Positions 46,201 to 51,494 of a stretch of 64,000 nucleotides of DNA are shown here, piece after piece (the first letter of the stretch is position 1; every line of letters starts with the position of its first letter). Origin of the DNA: Sinohyriopsis cumingii (lineage: Eukaryota; Mollusca; Bivalvia; Unionida; Unionidae); contig CM068828.1 of assembly GCA_028554795.2 (NCBI GenBank), positions 10,930,814 to 10,994,813 on the forward strand, given 5' to 3'. Both the position numbers and the translations under genes were made by a program. The notes under the pieces are model-generated. The model searched no databases and had not been told where the DNA came from. It saw nothing but the letters and a program-made list of their open reading frames with translations.

Positions 46201-48648
46201 TTGTAGATATTTTCTAAAATCATCAGTATACCATATTAAAGTAGATATTTTTATTGTTGTCAGTGTTGTTGTTTTTGTTGTGTGTGTTTTTGTTTTACCT
46301 AGTGCACCTTCATTTTGTCTTCATTGACTGTGATGCTTACTAATATCAGTCACTTAAATGTATTTAATTCTGTTGCTGTAGTGCCTCTAGTCTGTTCTGC
46401 CTACATGGCTTCCTGTTTACACCTCAAGGTTTGAATGATTCACTAGAACTATATGCAATCTTCCTAAAATATTAGATCGCCTAGACAGTTGGTAATTTTG
46501 CTAGGAAATAAAAGTTTTCATTTGATAAAATCATCTTACAGTTCTCAGATCTACAAAATTGTAAAAGGTTGTTTTTGCATTAAAATTACAGAATCTATTA
46601 TCTGTGAAATATCAAGTTCAGGCTTACCAAAGTCAATGAAATGTCAAAAGGATTTAATCACTGTTTCTGGTACATATATTTTGTCACACCTGTCAAATAT
46701 CAAGGTCAGGACCTCCAAAGGCAATAAAATATAAATTTAACAGTTCTTGCATTGTTTCTGGTGCATGTATTTTTGTCACACTTGCAGTTGATGCTTTGTT
46801 CCTCATGTTCCTTTTCTTCTCAAACTGATCTGTTTGGTGTTTCTTCTTAGCTAGTAAGAGTTTTAAGCATTTATATACCATCATATCAGTGTATTGCAAA
46901 CCGAAGCACAGGTGCAGATTAAGTTTAGCTCACTTAACTGTTTTAGTTATAGCATTGGACTATTACCTATCAATGCGAACAAACAGTTTGACATGGGTAT
47001 AGTGGCAGCAGGCAGCATCAGTCTTTAGATTCCATGTTTTTGTCCAGTCTGCATTGGCAGAAGATGAACATAACAATACAACTTCCTGTCCATCCACTCC
47101 CTAGATTAAGGTCAATGTTAATTTTGTTAAAGACTAAACACGATGTTAAAGTTTTTTACCTACCATCTGAATAATGGGCATGTTTAATGAAATGGCTTTT
47201 ACCTACCATCTGAATAACAGGCATGTTTGTTGAAATGGCTTTTACCTACCTTCTGAATAACAGGCATGTTTGATGAAATGGCTTTTACCTACCTTCTGAA
47301 TAACAGGCATGTTTGATGATAAGGCTTTTAGTTACCAACTGAATAACAGGCATGTTTAATGAAATGGCTTTTACCTACCATCTGAATAACAGGCATGTTT
47401 GATGATAAGGCTTTTAGTTACCAACTGAATAACAGGCATGTTTGATGAAATGGCTTTTACCTACCATCTGAATAACAGGCATGTTTGATGAAATGGCTTT
47501 TAGTTACCATCTAAATAACATGCATGTTTGAAAATAAGGCTTTTAGTTACCATCTGAATAACAGGCATGTTTGTTGATAAGGCTTTTAGTTACCAATATA
47601 ATAACAGGCATGTTTGATGAAATGGCTTTTAGTTACCATCTGAATAACAGGCATGTTTGATGATAAGGCTTTTAGTTACCATCTGAATAACAGGCATGTT
47701 TGATGAAATGGCTTTTAGTTACCATCTGAATAACAGGCATGTTTGATGATAAGGCTTTTAGTTACCAACTGTCTAACAGACATGTTTGATGAAATGGCTT
47801 TTAGTTACCAGCTGAATAACAGGCAAGTTTGATGAAATGGCTTTTAGTTACCAACTGAATAACAGGCATGTTTGATGAAATGGCTTTTAGTTATGAAAAC
47901 TTTGAAAGTATGACACGGTAGATAAAAATCATTGCATGGTTATAGATTCAAAAAAATTGACTGAATGATTCATGATAAATATTTGTATGGCTTGGCATGA
48001 TCTCTCTGTCATGCCCACTTTGGTCTCTTGTAATTTATGTTATAAAACTTTTGCTATAAAACAACCATTTTTGTTCAGCTATGTTCAAGCCAAAGACATT
48101 GTTACTCATTTGTGTTACTTTGAAACTTTCAGTAATGCCAAGAATGCATACGCACAGAGTAATGTTATGTAGTTTATATTTACAACACTGATATTAAATT
48201 AGTAACAGTTAAGAAATAAATTGGAAATTTTAGTTTAAATTGCCTGCCAGTTTGAAATGAAGGGATAGGAGAAAGAAAAGCTAATTTGGTGATTGGAGAA
48301 CCTGTGTATCAATTCTAAAGACATGCATTACGCCCAAGTCAAGACAGTAGACTTGGCTTCATATGATGAATAAATTCAGTCTGTTGTATTTATGCTCTGT
48401 ATGCAGTTGATTGAGAATAGCTACAGCCCACAAAAGTAAGGTTTGACTGTGTAAACATAGTTTCCATACTTTGTTGCAGACATTATGAGGATGATTTTGA
48501 GCCAGATGAAGAAACCAGCCCAGAAGATGCACGGCTGACAGAACCAGTGCAGCGGACTAATGTCACACAAAGTCGCAGTTCGTCAGGTTTACGGAATATG
48601 ACAGATGACATCTATGACTTTGGATCAGTGAAGAAAGCAAGTTACTGA
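5467..48648 (+). CDS. PPP2R3: PP2A regulatory subunit B'' (PPP2R3 family), 3' part of gene, 10 exons
   Basis: Ten exons join in phase to 375 residues and a TGA stop. The protein is the conserved core and C-terminus of the B'' (PR72/PR130/PR70) regulatory subunits. Family members bind the PP2A scaffold and catalytic subunits, choose substrates and respond to calcium through two EF-hands. Seen here: the family segments [77 protein letters not shown] and [18 protein letters not shown]-hand loops sit at residues 122-133 ([12 protein letters not shown]) and 195-206 ([12 protein letters not shown]). The N-terminal part of the B'' core and any isoform-specific N-terminus are missing and should lie upstream of base 1; the first exon seen starts with the last base of a codon. 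Introns range from 415 bp to 12.7 kb. Vertebrate PPP2R3A and PPP2R3B are both close, so only the family is named. Coordinates span exons and introns. Confidence 0.95.
5570..6602. other. Intron between exons a and b
   Basis: About 1 kb without recognisable repeats. An open frame at 5746-6069 has no family resemblance and is not flanked by convincing splice sites in phase with the gene. Confidence 0.6.
6603..6677 (+). CDS. PPP2R3: PPP2R3 exon b
   Basis: Twenty-five whole codons starting [18 protein letters not shown] and ending HSRYVNT. The THPGL(T/S)FL and EFHSRY blocks are hallmarks of B'' subunits. Acceptor TGATTTCAG, donor ACA|GTAAGT, phase 0 on both sides. Confidence 0.95.
6678..7680. other. 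Intron, left of the DIRS relic
   Basis: Unique-looking AT-rich intron sequence. No exon, array or mobile-element end was recognised. Confidence 0.5.
7773..7853 (+). pseudogene. DIRS Gag-like zinc-finger segment
   Basis: The frame from 7773 reads [20 protein letters not shown] then KCSRCTW. The spacing C-G-x(6)-W-D-x-H-x(2)-C-x(2)-C resembles the Cys/His knuckle of DIRS Gag proteins. The frame breaks just downstream in a T-run. Moderate confidence because the segment is short. Confidence 0.45.
8104..8390 (+). repeat. 42-bp (14-codon) repeat in an open frame, about 6 units
   Basis: In the frame 8044-8400 a 14-residue unit repeats: [28 protein letters not shown], then diverged copies with EVEH and GLHPP. 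Units are 42 bp (gag at 8146 and 8188). Because 42 is a multiple of three, the frame survives. It lies between the Gag-like and RNase H pieces of the DIRS relic and may be part of its ORF1 or a later expansion. Confidence 0.75.
8500..8960 (+). pseudogene. DIRS RNase H end and linker, frameshifted
   Basis: 8500-8592 reads [10 protein letters not shown], matching the HIPG(R/K)xN motif at the end of retroelement RNase H domains, then stops. 8628-8765 reads [15 protein letters not shown] with [12 protein letters not shown] and YAFPPF, the linker typical of DIRS pol before the recombinase. Further pieces continue to 8960 in other frames. At least two frame breaks separate them. Confidence 0.7.
9000..9990 (+). 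pseudogene. DIRS tyrosine recombinase, inactivated by three TGA stops and frameshifts
   Basis: The N-terminal SAM-like part ([14 protein letters not shown], then [13 protein letters not shown] at about 9170) leads to the box I region [13 protein letters not shown] (about 9423-9462), with a candidate catalytic Arg. After a frame break near 9549 the C-terminal half continues with TKAKRKGRK, an H-x-x-R type site at HEV(stop), and W-x-x-HNTF-x-x-FYLQSL containing the candidate nucleophile Tyr. Stops TGA at 9768-9770, 9792-9794 and 9831-9833 are in one frame, each where Arg is expected. The recombinase would integrate a circular DNA intermediate in a live element. Confidence 0.8.
10075..10495. repeat. 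50-bp minisatellite, about 8 units
   Basis: CATAACCACTTGCCCTAAAC recurs at 10151, 10201, 10251, 10301 and 10351, exactly 50 bp apart. The first two units are shorter (about 31 bp), lacking the TACTGGGTAGAAATTCACCA part. It begins just after the DIRS relic. Confidence 0.93.
10690..10995. repeat. About 74-bp tandem array, 4 units
   Basis: Units start near GAATTGAAACCCCTGGGT at 10694, 10770, 10844 and 10916 and include G-runs and TTTTAATAAAA. The minus-strand frame across it is a repeat artefact. Confidence 0.85.
11109..11165. repeat. GGAT and ATTG short tandem repeats
   Basis: Four-base GGAT repeats followed by a TTGATTGGA-type repeat. Confidence 0.8.
11229..11512. repeat. 39-bp pyrimidine-rich array abutting exon c, 7 units
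   Basis: Unit TTCCCCTTCCTTTGCATATA plus TATTTACCTGTTAGCTTTT. Seven contiguous copies end about 8 bp before exon c's acceptor AG, so the last unit supplies most of the acceptor context. Each unit also has TTAG, a weak decoy AG. Predicted peptides across it are artefacts of a 13-codon repeat. Confidence 0.93.
11521..11607 (+). CDS. PPP2R3: PPP2R3 exon c
   Basis: Twenty-nine codons: [20 protein letters not shown], then ELRKSNFLQ. The segment RIFYxVNRSWSGxIT is highly conserved in the family. Acceptor TTTTTCAG; donor CAG|GTTAGT, slightly weaker than consensus. The upstream intron edge is a seven-unit, 39-bp pyrimidine-rich tandem array, so the exon's polypyrimidine context is itself repeated DNA. 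Confidence 0.95.
11800..12725. repeat. 95-bp tandem array, about 10 units
   Basis: CAGGATGTTTGTAGAACCCA recurs at 11896, 11991 and 12086 with 95-bp spacing. Units contain AGTGTGACATGGCAGTCA and TAGCAGTAGCTTTGATGGTG. Divergence is low. Confidence 0.93.
12730..13179. other. Intron, no gene supported
   Basis: Low-complexity AT-rich text with phrases such as GACCTTGGG and ATTCATTC recurring loosely (12780-13130), possibly an old diverged repeat. No exon seen. Confidence 0.4.
13180..13297 (+). mobile_element. Fragment of a second SINE-like repeat with (CAA)n tail
   Basis: TGGTTCTTCCCGGGTTCTTC, a middle part with ACTGGCC, and the end GGCATTAAACCCCACAACAA followed by a CAA run. The end GGCrTTAAACCCC plus a CAA tail is a common SINE-like terminus in mollusc DNA (recalled, not checked). 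A possible reverse-oriented relative is near 61085-61260. Confidence 0.45.
13536..14410. repeat. 23-bp satellite-like array, about 38 units
   Basis: Unit AGTGTAGTGTAATGACCATG plus AAT, contiguous, with variants (CCATTAAT, CCACAAAT). The minus-strand peptides of [20 protein letters not shown] type repeat every 23 residues because three 23-bp units equal 69 bp; they are not genes. Confidence 0.95.
14411..16477. other. Intron, no gene supported
   Basis: About 2 kb of AT-rich sequence without an exon. The short frames at 16221-16457 on both strands overlap one another and lack domains. Confidence 0.5.
16478..16850. repeat. 58-bp tandem array, about 6 units
   Basis: Unit GTTGTACATGTTACTTAATG then TTAGTACTCTATATTGCAGT and GAATTTGAAATAGATTAT. 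Each unit contains ATTGCAG, a decoy splice acceptor. The first units are diverged. Confidence 0.9.
17100..17350. repeat. About 33-bp diverged array abutting exon d
   Basis: Loosely repeated phrases AAGACAAAGTATTCACAATA and TCTCACTTAATAGTG run to about 20 bp before exon d's acceptor. The open frame 17110-17352 is a product of the array. Confidence 0.75.
17372..17528 (+). CDS. PPP2R3: PPP2R3 exon d (EF-hand 1)
   Basis: Fifty-two codons plus one base. It carries [18 protein letters not shown] and the first EF-hand loop [12 protein letters not shown] at residues 122-133, with Asp at loop positions 1, 3, 5, 9 and 12. The last position is Asp rather than the usual Glu, as I recall for vertebrate B'' subunits too. 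Acceptor is TTCTTTTTTCAG; donor ATG|GTAAGT. The last 16 codons and the donor are the first unit of a roughly 70-bp tandem array running into the intron. If the donor is skipped, a TAG stop follows in frame at 17540-17542. Confidence 0.95.
17481..18325 (+). repeat. 70-bp tandem array copied from exon d plus its splice donor (about 12 units)
   Basis: The first unit starts inside exon d at ATGATCTCTA (17481) and holds the last 16 codons ([16 protein letters not shown]), the donor GTAAGT and about 20 intron bases. Unit starts follow at 17551, 17620, 17690, 17759, 17829, 17899, 17969 and 18038, spacing 69-70 bp; the last units are longer (about 76-78 bp) because of an ATAAATGG insert. Donor GT copies are at 17529, 17598, 17668, 17807, 17877, 17947, 18086, 18163, 18240 and 18317. 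In two units (near 17736 and 18016) the GT is lost. Most units keep CACTAG, an in-frame stop for read-through from exon d. Confidence 0.95.
18326..19445. other. Intron, no gene supported
   Basis: Non-repetitive AT-rich intron DNA. No exon or mobile-element end was recognised. Confidence 0.5.
19446..22117. mobile_element. 2.67-kb element bounded by TTAA and inverted terminal repeats
   Basis: The left end TTAAAGGAGACTAGAAATCA (19446-) and the reverse complement of the right end, TTAAAGGAGACCAGAAACCA (-22117), match at 18 of 20 positions. A TTAA at each outer edge suits a TTAA target duplication as made by piggyBac-type transposases. No transposase was recognised. Short minus-strand frames at 19520-19735 and 21360-21542 and a plus frame at 20324-20548 have no domain I can name. 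A truncated SINE (20040-20140) lies inside. The interior looks more GC- and CpG-rich than the flanking intron. Confidence 0.7.
20040..20140 (+). mobile_element. SINE 3' fragment (copy 2)
   Basis: Carries CTAAACTGCCACACTGCAGA, TGATATGACTGAAAAATTGT and TAAAGCTACGTTAAAAATTC with an ACACGCACACAC tail, matching the 3' third of the SINE at 961. The head and body are missing. Confidence 0.8.
22118..23102. other. Intron, right of the TTAA element
   Basis: AT-rich intron, with a (TGA)n microsatellite of about 47 bp at 22217-22263. Nothing else recognised before exon e. Confidence 0.55.
23103..23151 (+). CDS. PPP2R3: PPP2R3 exon e
   Basis: Small 49-base exon coding [17 protein letters not shown] with its first and last codons split. 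It matches the IxRIFSGAVTR helix that follows EF-hand 1 in B'' proteins. Acceptor CCATTGCAG, donor AAG|GTGAGT. A 46-bp array of more than 50 units begins about 20 bp beyond the donor. Confidence 0.93.
23170..25655. repeat. 46-bp tandem array abutting exon e, about 54 units
   Basis: Unit GTCCACACAGTTGTTAGTTG then GAAATGGGATCTAGATTATT and ATTATT, 46 bp (for example 24244 and 24290). Sub-variants (GATAGTTAGAAAT, GATAAGTAGATAT, GGAGATGGGATC) alternate in blocks. Two units have a longer TCAATTTG spacer. Each has CACACAG, a decoy acceptor-like motif. Confidence 0.96.
25675..26785. other. Intron with a possible DNA-transposon terminus
   Basis: AGTAAAACTTGTCTATAAAG at about 25680 resembles CAGTAAAACCTGTCTTGAAA at about 34514 and looks like a Tc1/pogo-type end. 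No matching right end was found. Open frames at 25806-26096 and 26096-26311 lack recognisable domains. A small hairpin (TATTGAAAATG with CATTTTCAATA) lies near 26362-26400. Confidence 0.35.
26786..26832. repeat. Outlying units of the 23-bp satellite
   Basis: Two copies of TCCATTAAGGTAGRTTGGAG separated by 24 bp, related to the main array starting at 27295 but about 460 bp away. The DNA between (26833-27294) has no recognised gene. Confidence 0.75.
27295..30763. repeat. 23-bp satellite array, about 150 units, with higher-order repeats
   Basis: Unit GTAGGATGGAGGTGTGCATT plus AAA with variants (GTATGCAT, GTATCCATAA, GATGTAGGT, GATGTAGCTATG). A marker variant AAAGTCGGATGG occurs near 27769, 28137, 28482 and 29379, spaced 368 (16x23), 345 (15x23) and 897 (39x23) bp. 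The blocks 27579-27809 and 27947-28177 give identical 76-residue minus-strand translations, showing a recent 368-bp segmental duplication. Peptides from the array are artefacts. Confidence 0.97.
30764..31016. other. Intron, nothing recognised
   Basis: Short stretch between the satellite and a SINE, without a supported feature. Confidence 0.5.
31017..31237 (+). mobile_element. SINE, 5'-truncated (copy 3)
   Basis: Begins at CCTGGCTGAGTCATACCAGA, lacking the tRNA-like head, and continues through GGTGTCAGGATAATGTGACT and ACTATAAACTGCCACACTGC to TAGTGATATGACT. The 3' motif is also missing. Confidence 0.8.
31590..32320. repeat. 80-bp tandem array, about 9 units
   Basis: ATCTAGGTATGCACTGTATG at 31801 and 31881 (80-bp spacing). 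Units contain GTGTAGACCTTTATCTGCCC and ATCCACCAGTAGATCTAGGT. The frame at 31626-31829 is an artefact. The phrases CAGTAGATC and GATCCTGATCTG at its right edge (about 32325-32430) recall the palindromic MITE family. Confidence 0.93.
32430..34510. other. Intron, short repeats only
   Basis: A GATGAT microsatellite at about 32760-32785, a GGATGGATGGACAGACAGAC tract at about 33553-33592, and a 38-bp duplication around 34105-34165 (ACCAGTCTGGTATATGA twice). A C-run is at 34191-34204. Open frames at 33795-33998 and 34184-34390 have no domain. No exon found. Confidence 0.5.
34512..34670 (+). mobile_element. Possible Tc1/pogo-type terminus with repeated GAGAGACCA motif
   Basis: Begins TACAGTAAAACCTGTCTTGA, with a TA at the edge, and repeats ACCACCTGTCTTGAGAGACC twice. 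Such ends are typical of mariner/pogo-like DNA transposons. The opposite end was not found, so this is a fragment at best. Confidence 0.35.
34985..35525. repeat. About 53-bp tandem array, about 10 units
   Basis: Recurring AAGGTACTAGACTAGAACAA, TATGACTCATTATTGTTT and ATGTGATTACTGTTAAGG with frequent small indels. It ends about 370 bp before exon f. Confidence 0.88.
35894..35980 (+). CDS. PPP2R3: PPP2R3 exon f
   Basis: Codes [20 protein letters not shown] then EEDKRHPT, with both edge codons split. The (M/I)SYxxFVWFLxSEEDK block is diagnostic for the family. Acceptor is TTATAG with little upstream pyrimidine; donor CAG|GTGAGT. The intron before it is the longest here (about 12.7 kb) and mostly tandem repeats. 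Confidence 0.95.
36150..37145. repeat. About 40-45-bp array split by a SINE
   Basis: Units such as TTTACATTTACCTGTGTCAG plus TTGTAGCTAAACCAGTGCTC occur at 36150-36300 and again at 36620-37145, on both sides of the minus-strand SINE. The SINE therefore inserted into an existing array, or the array was seeded beside it. Confidence 0.85.
36305..36615 (-). mobile_element. tRNA-derived SINE, near full length, minus strand (copy 4)
   Basis: Reverse complement of the family: the 3' motif appears as TTTTTAATGTAGCTTTAACA at its left end and the tRNA-like head (GGGATTGAACCC B box, CCACTAGGCCACC) at its right end. Confidence 0.85.
37590..38440. repeat. 40-bp array passing into a composite 186-bp array
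   Basis: The first part (37590-37890) has 40-bp units TACAGGTATGACTAAGGTCT plus AACAGCATATATTAATACAA (37701 and 37741). From about 37890 a longer composite of variant units takes over, with AACAGCATTTATTAATACAT at about 38109 and 38295 (186 bp apart). Confidence 0.92.
38787..38885 (+). mobile_element. hAT-type terminal fragment
   Basis: CAGTGGTTCCCAACCTTTTT followed by CTCACGACCCCATTTCC, the familiar terminal pattern of many animal hAT elements. Only one end is present. Confidence 0.45.
39440..39592. mobile_element. Palindromic MITE fragment
   Basis: Carries CAAACTGCACAGACCCAGAT, AGTAATCAGTAGAACAAAC and a right end TTGTTTGCAATTTTACTTGA plus CTTGTAAG, matching the copy at 2884-3160. The left end CTAAGTCGAGTA is diverged. 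Confidence 0.7.
40019..40337 (+). mobile_element. tRNA-derived SINE, near full length (copy 5)
   Basis: The head has TAAGTGGTTAGAGTGTCTGC and the B-box variant GGTTTGAACCCC. The body matches the other copies and the 3' end is GCTACGTTAAAAATCCAATC with an ACACGCACAC tail. Confidence 0.85.
40867..41011 (+). CDS. PPP2R3: PPP2R3 exon g (EF-hand 2)
   Basis: Forty-eight codons after one carry-in base, starting [20 protein letters not shown]. Residues 195-206 form a canonical 12-residue EF-hand loop with acidic positions 1, 3, 5 and 12. The exon then gives [20 protein letters not shown] and PFEDCLCQ, both family blocks. Acceptor TTTTCAG, donor CAG|GTGCTG (weak beyond GT). Confidence 0.96.
41012..42145. 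other. Intron between exons g and h
   Basis: About 1.1 kb of unique-looking AT-rich DNA, one of the few introns here without an obvious tandem array. The minus-strand frame 41051-41260 has no recognised domain. Intron h (42296-42710, 415 bp) is likewise plain. Confidence 0.6.
42146..42295 (+). CDS. PPP2R3: PPP2R3 exon h
   Basis: Fifty codons, [20 protein letters not shown] then [12 protein letters not shown] and [18 protein letters not shown]. Family members share MLDLVxP, KITLxDLKxCK and FFDTFFNxxKYLDHEQ. The ATG at its start is an internal Met after a phase-0 junction, not a translation start. The acceptor (CTATCTAG) has a poor pyrimidine tract; donor CGG|GTAGAT. Confidence 0.95.
42711..42817 (+). 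CDS. PPP2R3: PPP2R3 exon i
   Basis: Codes [20 protein letters not shown] then [15 protein letters not shown] plus two bases. PEPSDWxKYAAEEYxxLVAEE is strongly conserved in B'' subunits. Acceptor TTCACAG, donor AAT|GTAGGT. If the donor is not used, the next codons are ATG TAG, so intron retention would end the protein at once with Met. A long 47-bp array starts about 10 bp past the donor. Confidence 0.93.
42825..44690. repeat. 47-bp tandem array abutting exon i, about 40 units
   Basis: Unit ACTCTGATGTACAGTTAACT plus CAAAAAGCCAGAAGCAGACA and CATTCTC (TCTGATG at 42844, TCTAATG at 42891). Shortened units of about 38-40 bp (CATACACTCATCTGATGTAC) and composite blocks recur, for example 43000-43250 against 43740-43930 and 44100-44350, indicating higher-order duplication. 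Confidence 0.95.
44695..45259. other. Intron, nothing recognised
   Basis: AT-rich DNA between the 47-bp array and a MITE. Confidence 0.5.
45266..45475. mobile_element. Palindromic MITE, full-length-looking copy
   Basis: Outer ends ATATACTCAC (about 45267) and GTGAGTATAT (about 45461-45470) are inverted. The interior holds AAGATCCTGATCTGCCATAG, then CTGTAGATCAGGGTCTGTGT, which fold back on each other, then a second arm pair around CAGACCCAGATCTG. Confidence 0.8.
45476..47150. other. Intron, no gene supported
   Basis: AT-rich DNA. The overlapping plus and minus frames at 46489-46899 have no domain. The phrase AATATCAAGGTCAGGACCTCC near 46696 looks like a diverged duplicate of 46610-46640. Confidence 0.45.
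47150..47895. repeat. 43-bp tandem array, about 17 units
   Basis: Unit GAATAACAGGCATGTTTGAT plus GAAATGGCTTTTAGTTACCATCT, spacing 43 bp (47642 and 47685). Variants GATAAGGC / GAAATGGC and TTACCTACC / TAGTTACC alternate. Confidence 0.94.
47896..48479. other. Intron before terminal exon
   Basis: Plain AT-rich DNA; the frame 47972-48172 is unsupported. Confidence 0.5.
48480..48648 (+). CDS. PPP2R3: PPP2R3 exon j (terminal, with stop)
   Basis: One carry-in base (joining AT+A as Ile), then [20 protein letters not shown] and a Ser-rich tail ending [13 protein letters not shown], then TGA. The acidic start aligns with the divergent acidic tail of vertebrate B'' proteins; the rest is lineage-specific and weakly constrained. 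Acceptor CTTTGTTGCAG. Exact phase fit with exon i supports the join. Confidence 0.9.
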
Positions 48649-49885
48649 GTTACACATGCATGGAGGAATATTTGTGCTTGAAACAGTGTGTCAGGGCAGA
48701 GTTGTGCTTCATCTTTCGTGATAGAGCGACAAGTGTGATATAAAAGGAAGGGATGATAGAGGCAGAAAATGGAAGCAGTGAAGTGTAAGGGAGATAACTA
48801 AAACATAAGTCAGACAATTCAGATGTGGAGGTCTGCTGTAAAGGAAAAATGGCAAATAAAAATAACAGGAAATGGTGGGACAGTGACCATAAATTCTTAA
48901 CAAGAAAAAAGGATATAAAAATTGCAGGATAAGAATGGTTGAAAATGAATATTGTTACAATAATTATTACTCAATTAAAAAATACTTATAAGATGATAAA
49001 TATGTAGGTTGTTTCTGTTTAAAGAGATGGCTATTGCACCACCGCCTCTGTTTTGAATAAGAGATGTCTAGTACATGTAGTAACAATATTCATTTCTTAC
49101 AAAATTTGTTTGACAACCTCGTGAACTATATATTTTTAATGACAAGTATAATTTAGTAATTACTAATGTGTGATGCATATTAGACTGAAACAAATTTAAT
49201 ATAAAGCATGTTCAGAAACATTGATTCTTTCATTCATTTAAATAAGATTCTCTGTGGTCATTAAATAACGAATTTGTTCTTATACAAACTGGCAGAAATA
49301 ATAGTTGGTTTCAGAAGTAAGCAATGAAAAATTGCATAAATATTACAGTAAGCAGTCATTTTATAAATACAAATATGACCCAATACTTACCTATACTGAA
49401 TTTTATCTTTGAAATGTTGATACATACTGGACATTGATGGGGTTTTGTTTTCCATTTTTATATCAAAACAGAAGTGGAGATGCCTGTTGTTCTTTTTTAA
49501 AACATGAATGATACATTTCATGCTTTAATAGTATATAGGTAGCTGGAACGTTACAAACACCAAAAGAATTGATCTGTTAGTTTCTTTAAATGATCAAATG
49601 AGACAAATTAAGCAAATAGTGTCAAAATTTGTATAGTAGTATTTACAGATTCTTCAAGACTTGGAAGATGTGTTCAGTTTTTATGCTGTCATGCTATCAT
49701 AGTAATTTCTCGTATTACTTTGTATTTCTTGTTAATTTGTACAGCTATTGTGTCCTTTGGCTGAAATACTTATTTATGTAAATATTTTTTCTAATTTATT
49801 CTTTTTTTCTGTGATACTTTTTATGTGTGCTGTGTTTTTCCATTTCATCAAAGTGTCAGTCTTGCTGATTAAAGATACATCTGTA
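48649..49885 (+). other. Probable 3' UTR of the PPP2R3 gene
   Basis: AT-rich sequence without a supported ORF follows the stop. AATAAA occurs at 48855-48860 and ATTAAA at 49868-49873. The second lies just before a dispersed repeat begins at about 49887, so the transcript plausibly ends near 49.89 kb. An earlier end near 48.88 kb is possible. The exact end is inference. Confidence 0.45.
49868..49873 (+). promoter_or_regulatory. Candidate polyadenylation signal ATTAAA
   Basis: ATTAAA, the commonest variant of the poly(A) signal, about 1.2 kb after the stop codon. A competing AATAAA lies at 48855-48860. There is no transcript evidence. Confidence 0.35.
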
Positions 49886-50190
49886 CAGTGGAACCCAACC
49901 ATAACGTGATAATTGGGGTCCAAAAAATTGGATTGCATTAATATCGGGGTCGCGTTAATGCCGAGTTTTACAGTATTTTACTTTTATCAGAGAACAACTC
50001 ATTGGCACATATACATGTATTCATGTCTAATGTATATGATGAATAGAGTATCAACACTGTTTACTGTTGTGCCATCGTGGCATGTAGTTCATCTATAATG
50101 CATGTAATTCCATTGAAAAATTGCACACTGATTTACAGTATTCAATAATTATTTTCCCCAATGTCTAATATACAGCATGAAGAGAGTATC

Positions 50191-51494
50191 AGGGATCGTC
50201 CTGGGCTTCGCCAATGTCGCAAATTGCGATTTTTTTTCCTTATTGGCGACAAAAATATCCCATCTGGTGATTTTTTTGGCGACAGACTTTTTGGTTATTT
50301 AATTTGTACATACAATCATGGATTTGGACTGGATAAATTAAAAGGAAGAACGAAATGAAGCCACAAACTTGACTAAGCAATGCATTGGAATCAATCTGTT
50401 ACACAAACGATCCTTGTTCGTATTGACAACCCCATCTTTACAGTGCATTGTTACATCATAATCTGCTTATGCTGACATCTGGGCTGAGTACTGTATGCTG
50501 TGATAAAGTCAATCATGCTACCGAAATATACCTACAACACCGACTTCTGACTACGCGAATAGAACAGATACAATTAATTGAATGGCTAATCCTTCTGTTA
50601 TTTTTTGTTTTTTTACATATACCAATACAATAGTTTTGCTGAACCTTCATAGAAAACTGATAACCTATGAAGTACTGACTACTGTGTATAAATACAAAGC
50701 AAATGGAAAAAATCTCAATCACAATTATATCTGTCGCCAGTGCAGCATTTTACTCACTGATCTTTTTCTTTTGCCATCAATCCCGTGTTACGGCTGCAGA
50801 GACTTAAACTCCACAACAAGAAATAGCACAAAAAAAAACAGTTTTGCATAATTAAAAATAATTATTTCTCAAAATACAGGAGTGAAAGAATCCCTAAATT
50901 GGGTGTGAATTTATGCTTATATATACGGTCCAATATTGCCAGGTGTTGACTCGTGTAAGTTTCATTCGTGGGAATGGAGATCCTACTTTGCTTGTCGAGA
51001 AAATTTATACAGCATTCAGTGATCAGTCTTGGGATTTAGGAAGCAGTTCACTACAAGCTTTGTGAAGCTAGCCAAAAAGGGGGGGGGCTGCTGAGAGACT
51101 ACTGGTGTGACCTGTCAGCACTGTAGACTGTGAACGTGGATTCAGTAAGATGAACCTCATAAAAACTGACATCAGAAATAAACTCTGCATCTCATCTCTC
51201 GAGAATTTAATGAGGATCAGCATATACAGATGTGAAAAATTAGACTCTGAAACTGCATTCAACAAGTGGGCAGCCCTAAAATCGTGACGGATCTTCATGT
51301 AACACTTTGTATCATTTTGTTAATGCTTGTTGTAATTAGAGTATTAACTAACCCATCTTTTGTAATTTTCATTGCCTGTTACATTAATAGACTAAATTAA
51401 CACTTGGAAAAATGTACACTACTTGTTCTGGCGACAAAATATGGAGGTTGGCGATTTTTTTGGCGACAGCTTTTTAAAAGCCAGGACCATCCCT
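50191..51494. mobile_element. Non-autonomous hAT element, about 1.3 kb, with TIRs and 8-bp target duplication
   Basis: The left end AGGGATCGTCCTGGGCTT and the right end read backwards, AGGGATGGTCCTGGCTTT, form inverted repeats. Flanks are AGAGTATC (50183-50190) and GGAGTATC (51495-51502), an 8-bp duplication with one mismatch, the hAT hallmark. Copy B of the surrounding repeat keeps the uninterrupted site (CAGAGTATTAACACCG near 60214). Subterminal GGCGACAAAA and TTTTTTTGGCGACAG motifs occur at both ends. Only the transposase C-terminus remains. Confidence 0.85.
51111..51287 (+). pseudogene. hAT transposase C-terminal dimerisation segment, truncated
   Basis: The frame reads PVSTVDCERGFSKMNLIKTD, then IRNKLCISSLENLMRIS and a tail ending KWAALKS before TGA. 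V(D/E)CERGFSxMNxIKTxxRN...LxxLMRI is the conserved C-terminal (dimerisation) block of hAT transposases, as in ZNF862/SCAND3-like domesticated proteins. A TGA at 51108-51110 and the absence of the catalytic part show it is a relic. Its location inside the TIR-bounded element supports hAT identity. Confidence 0.85.
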
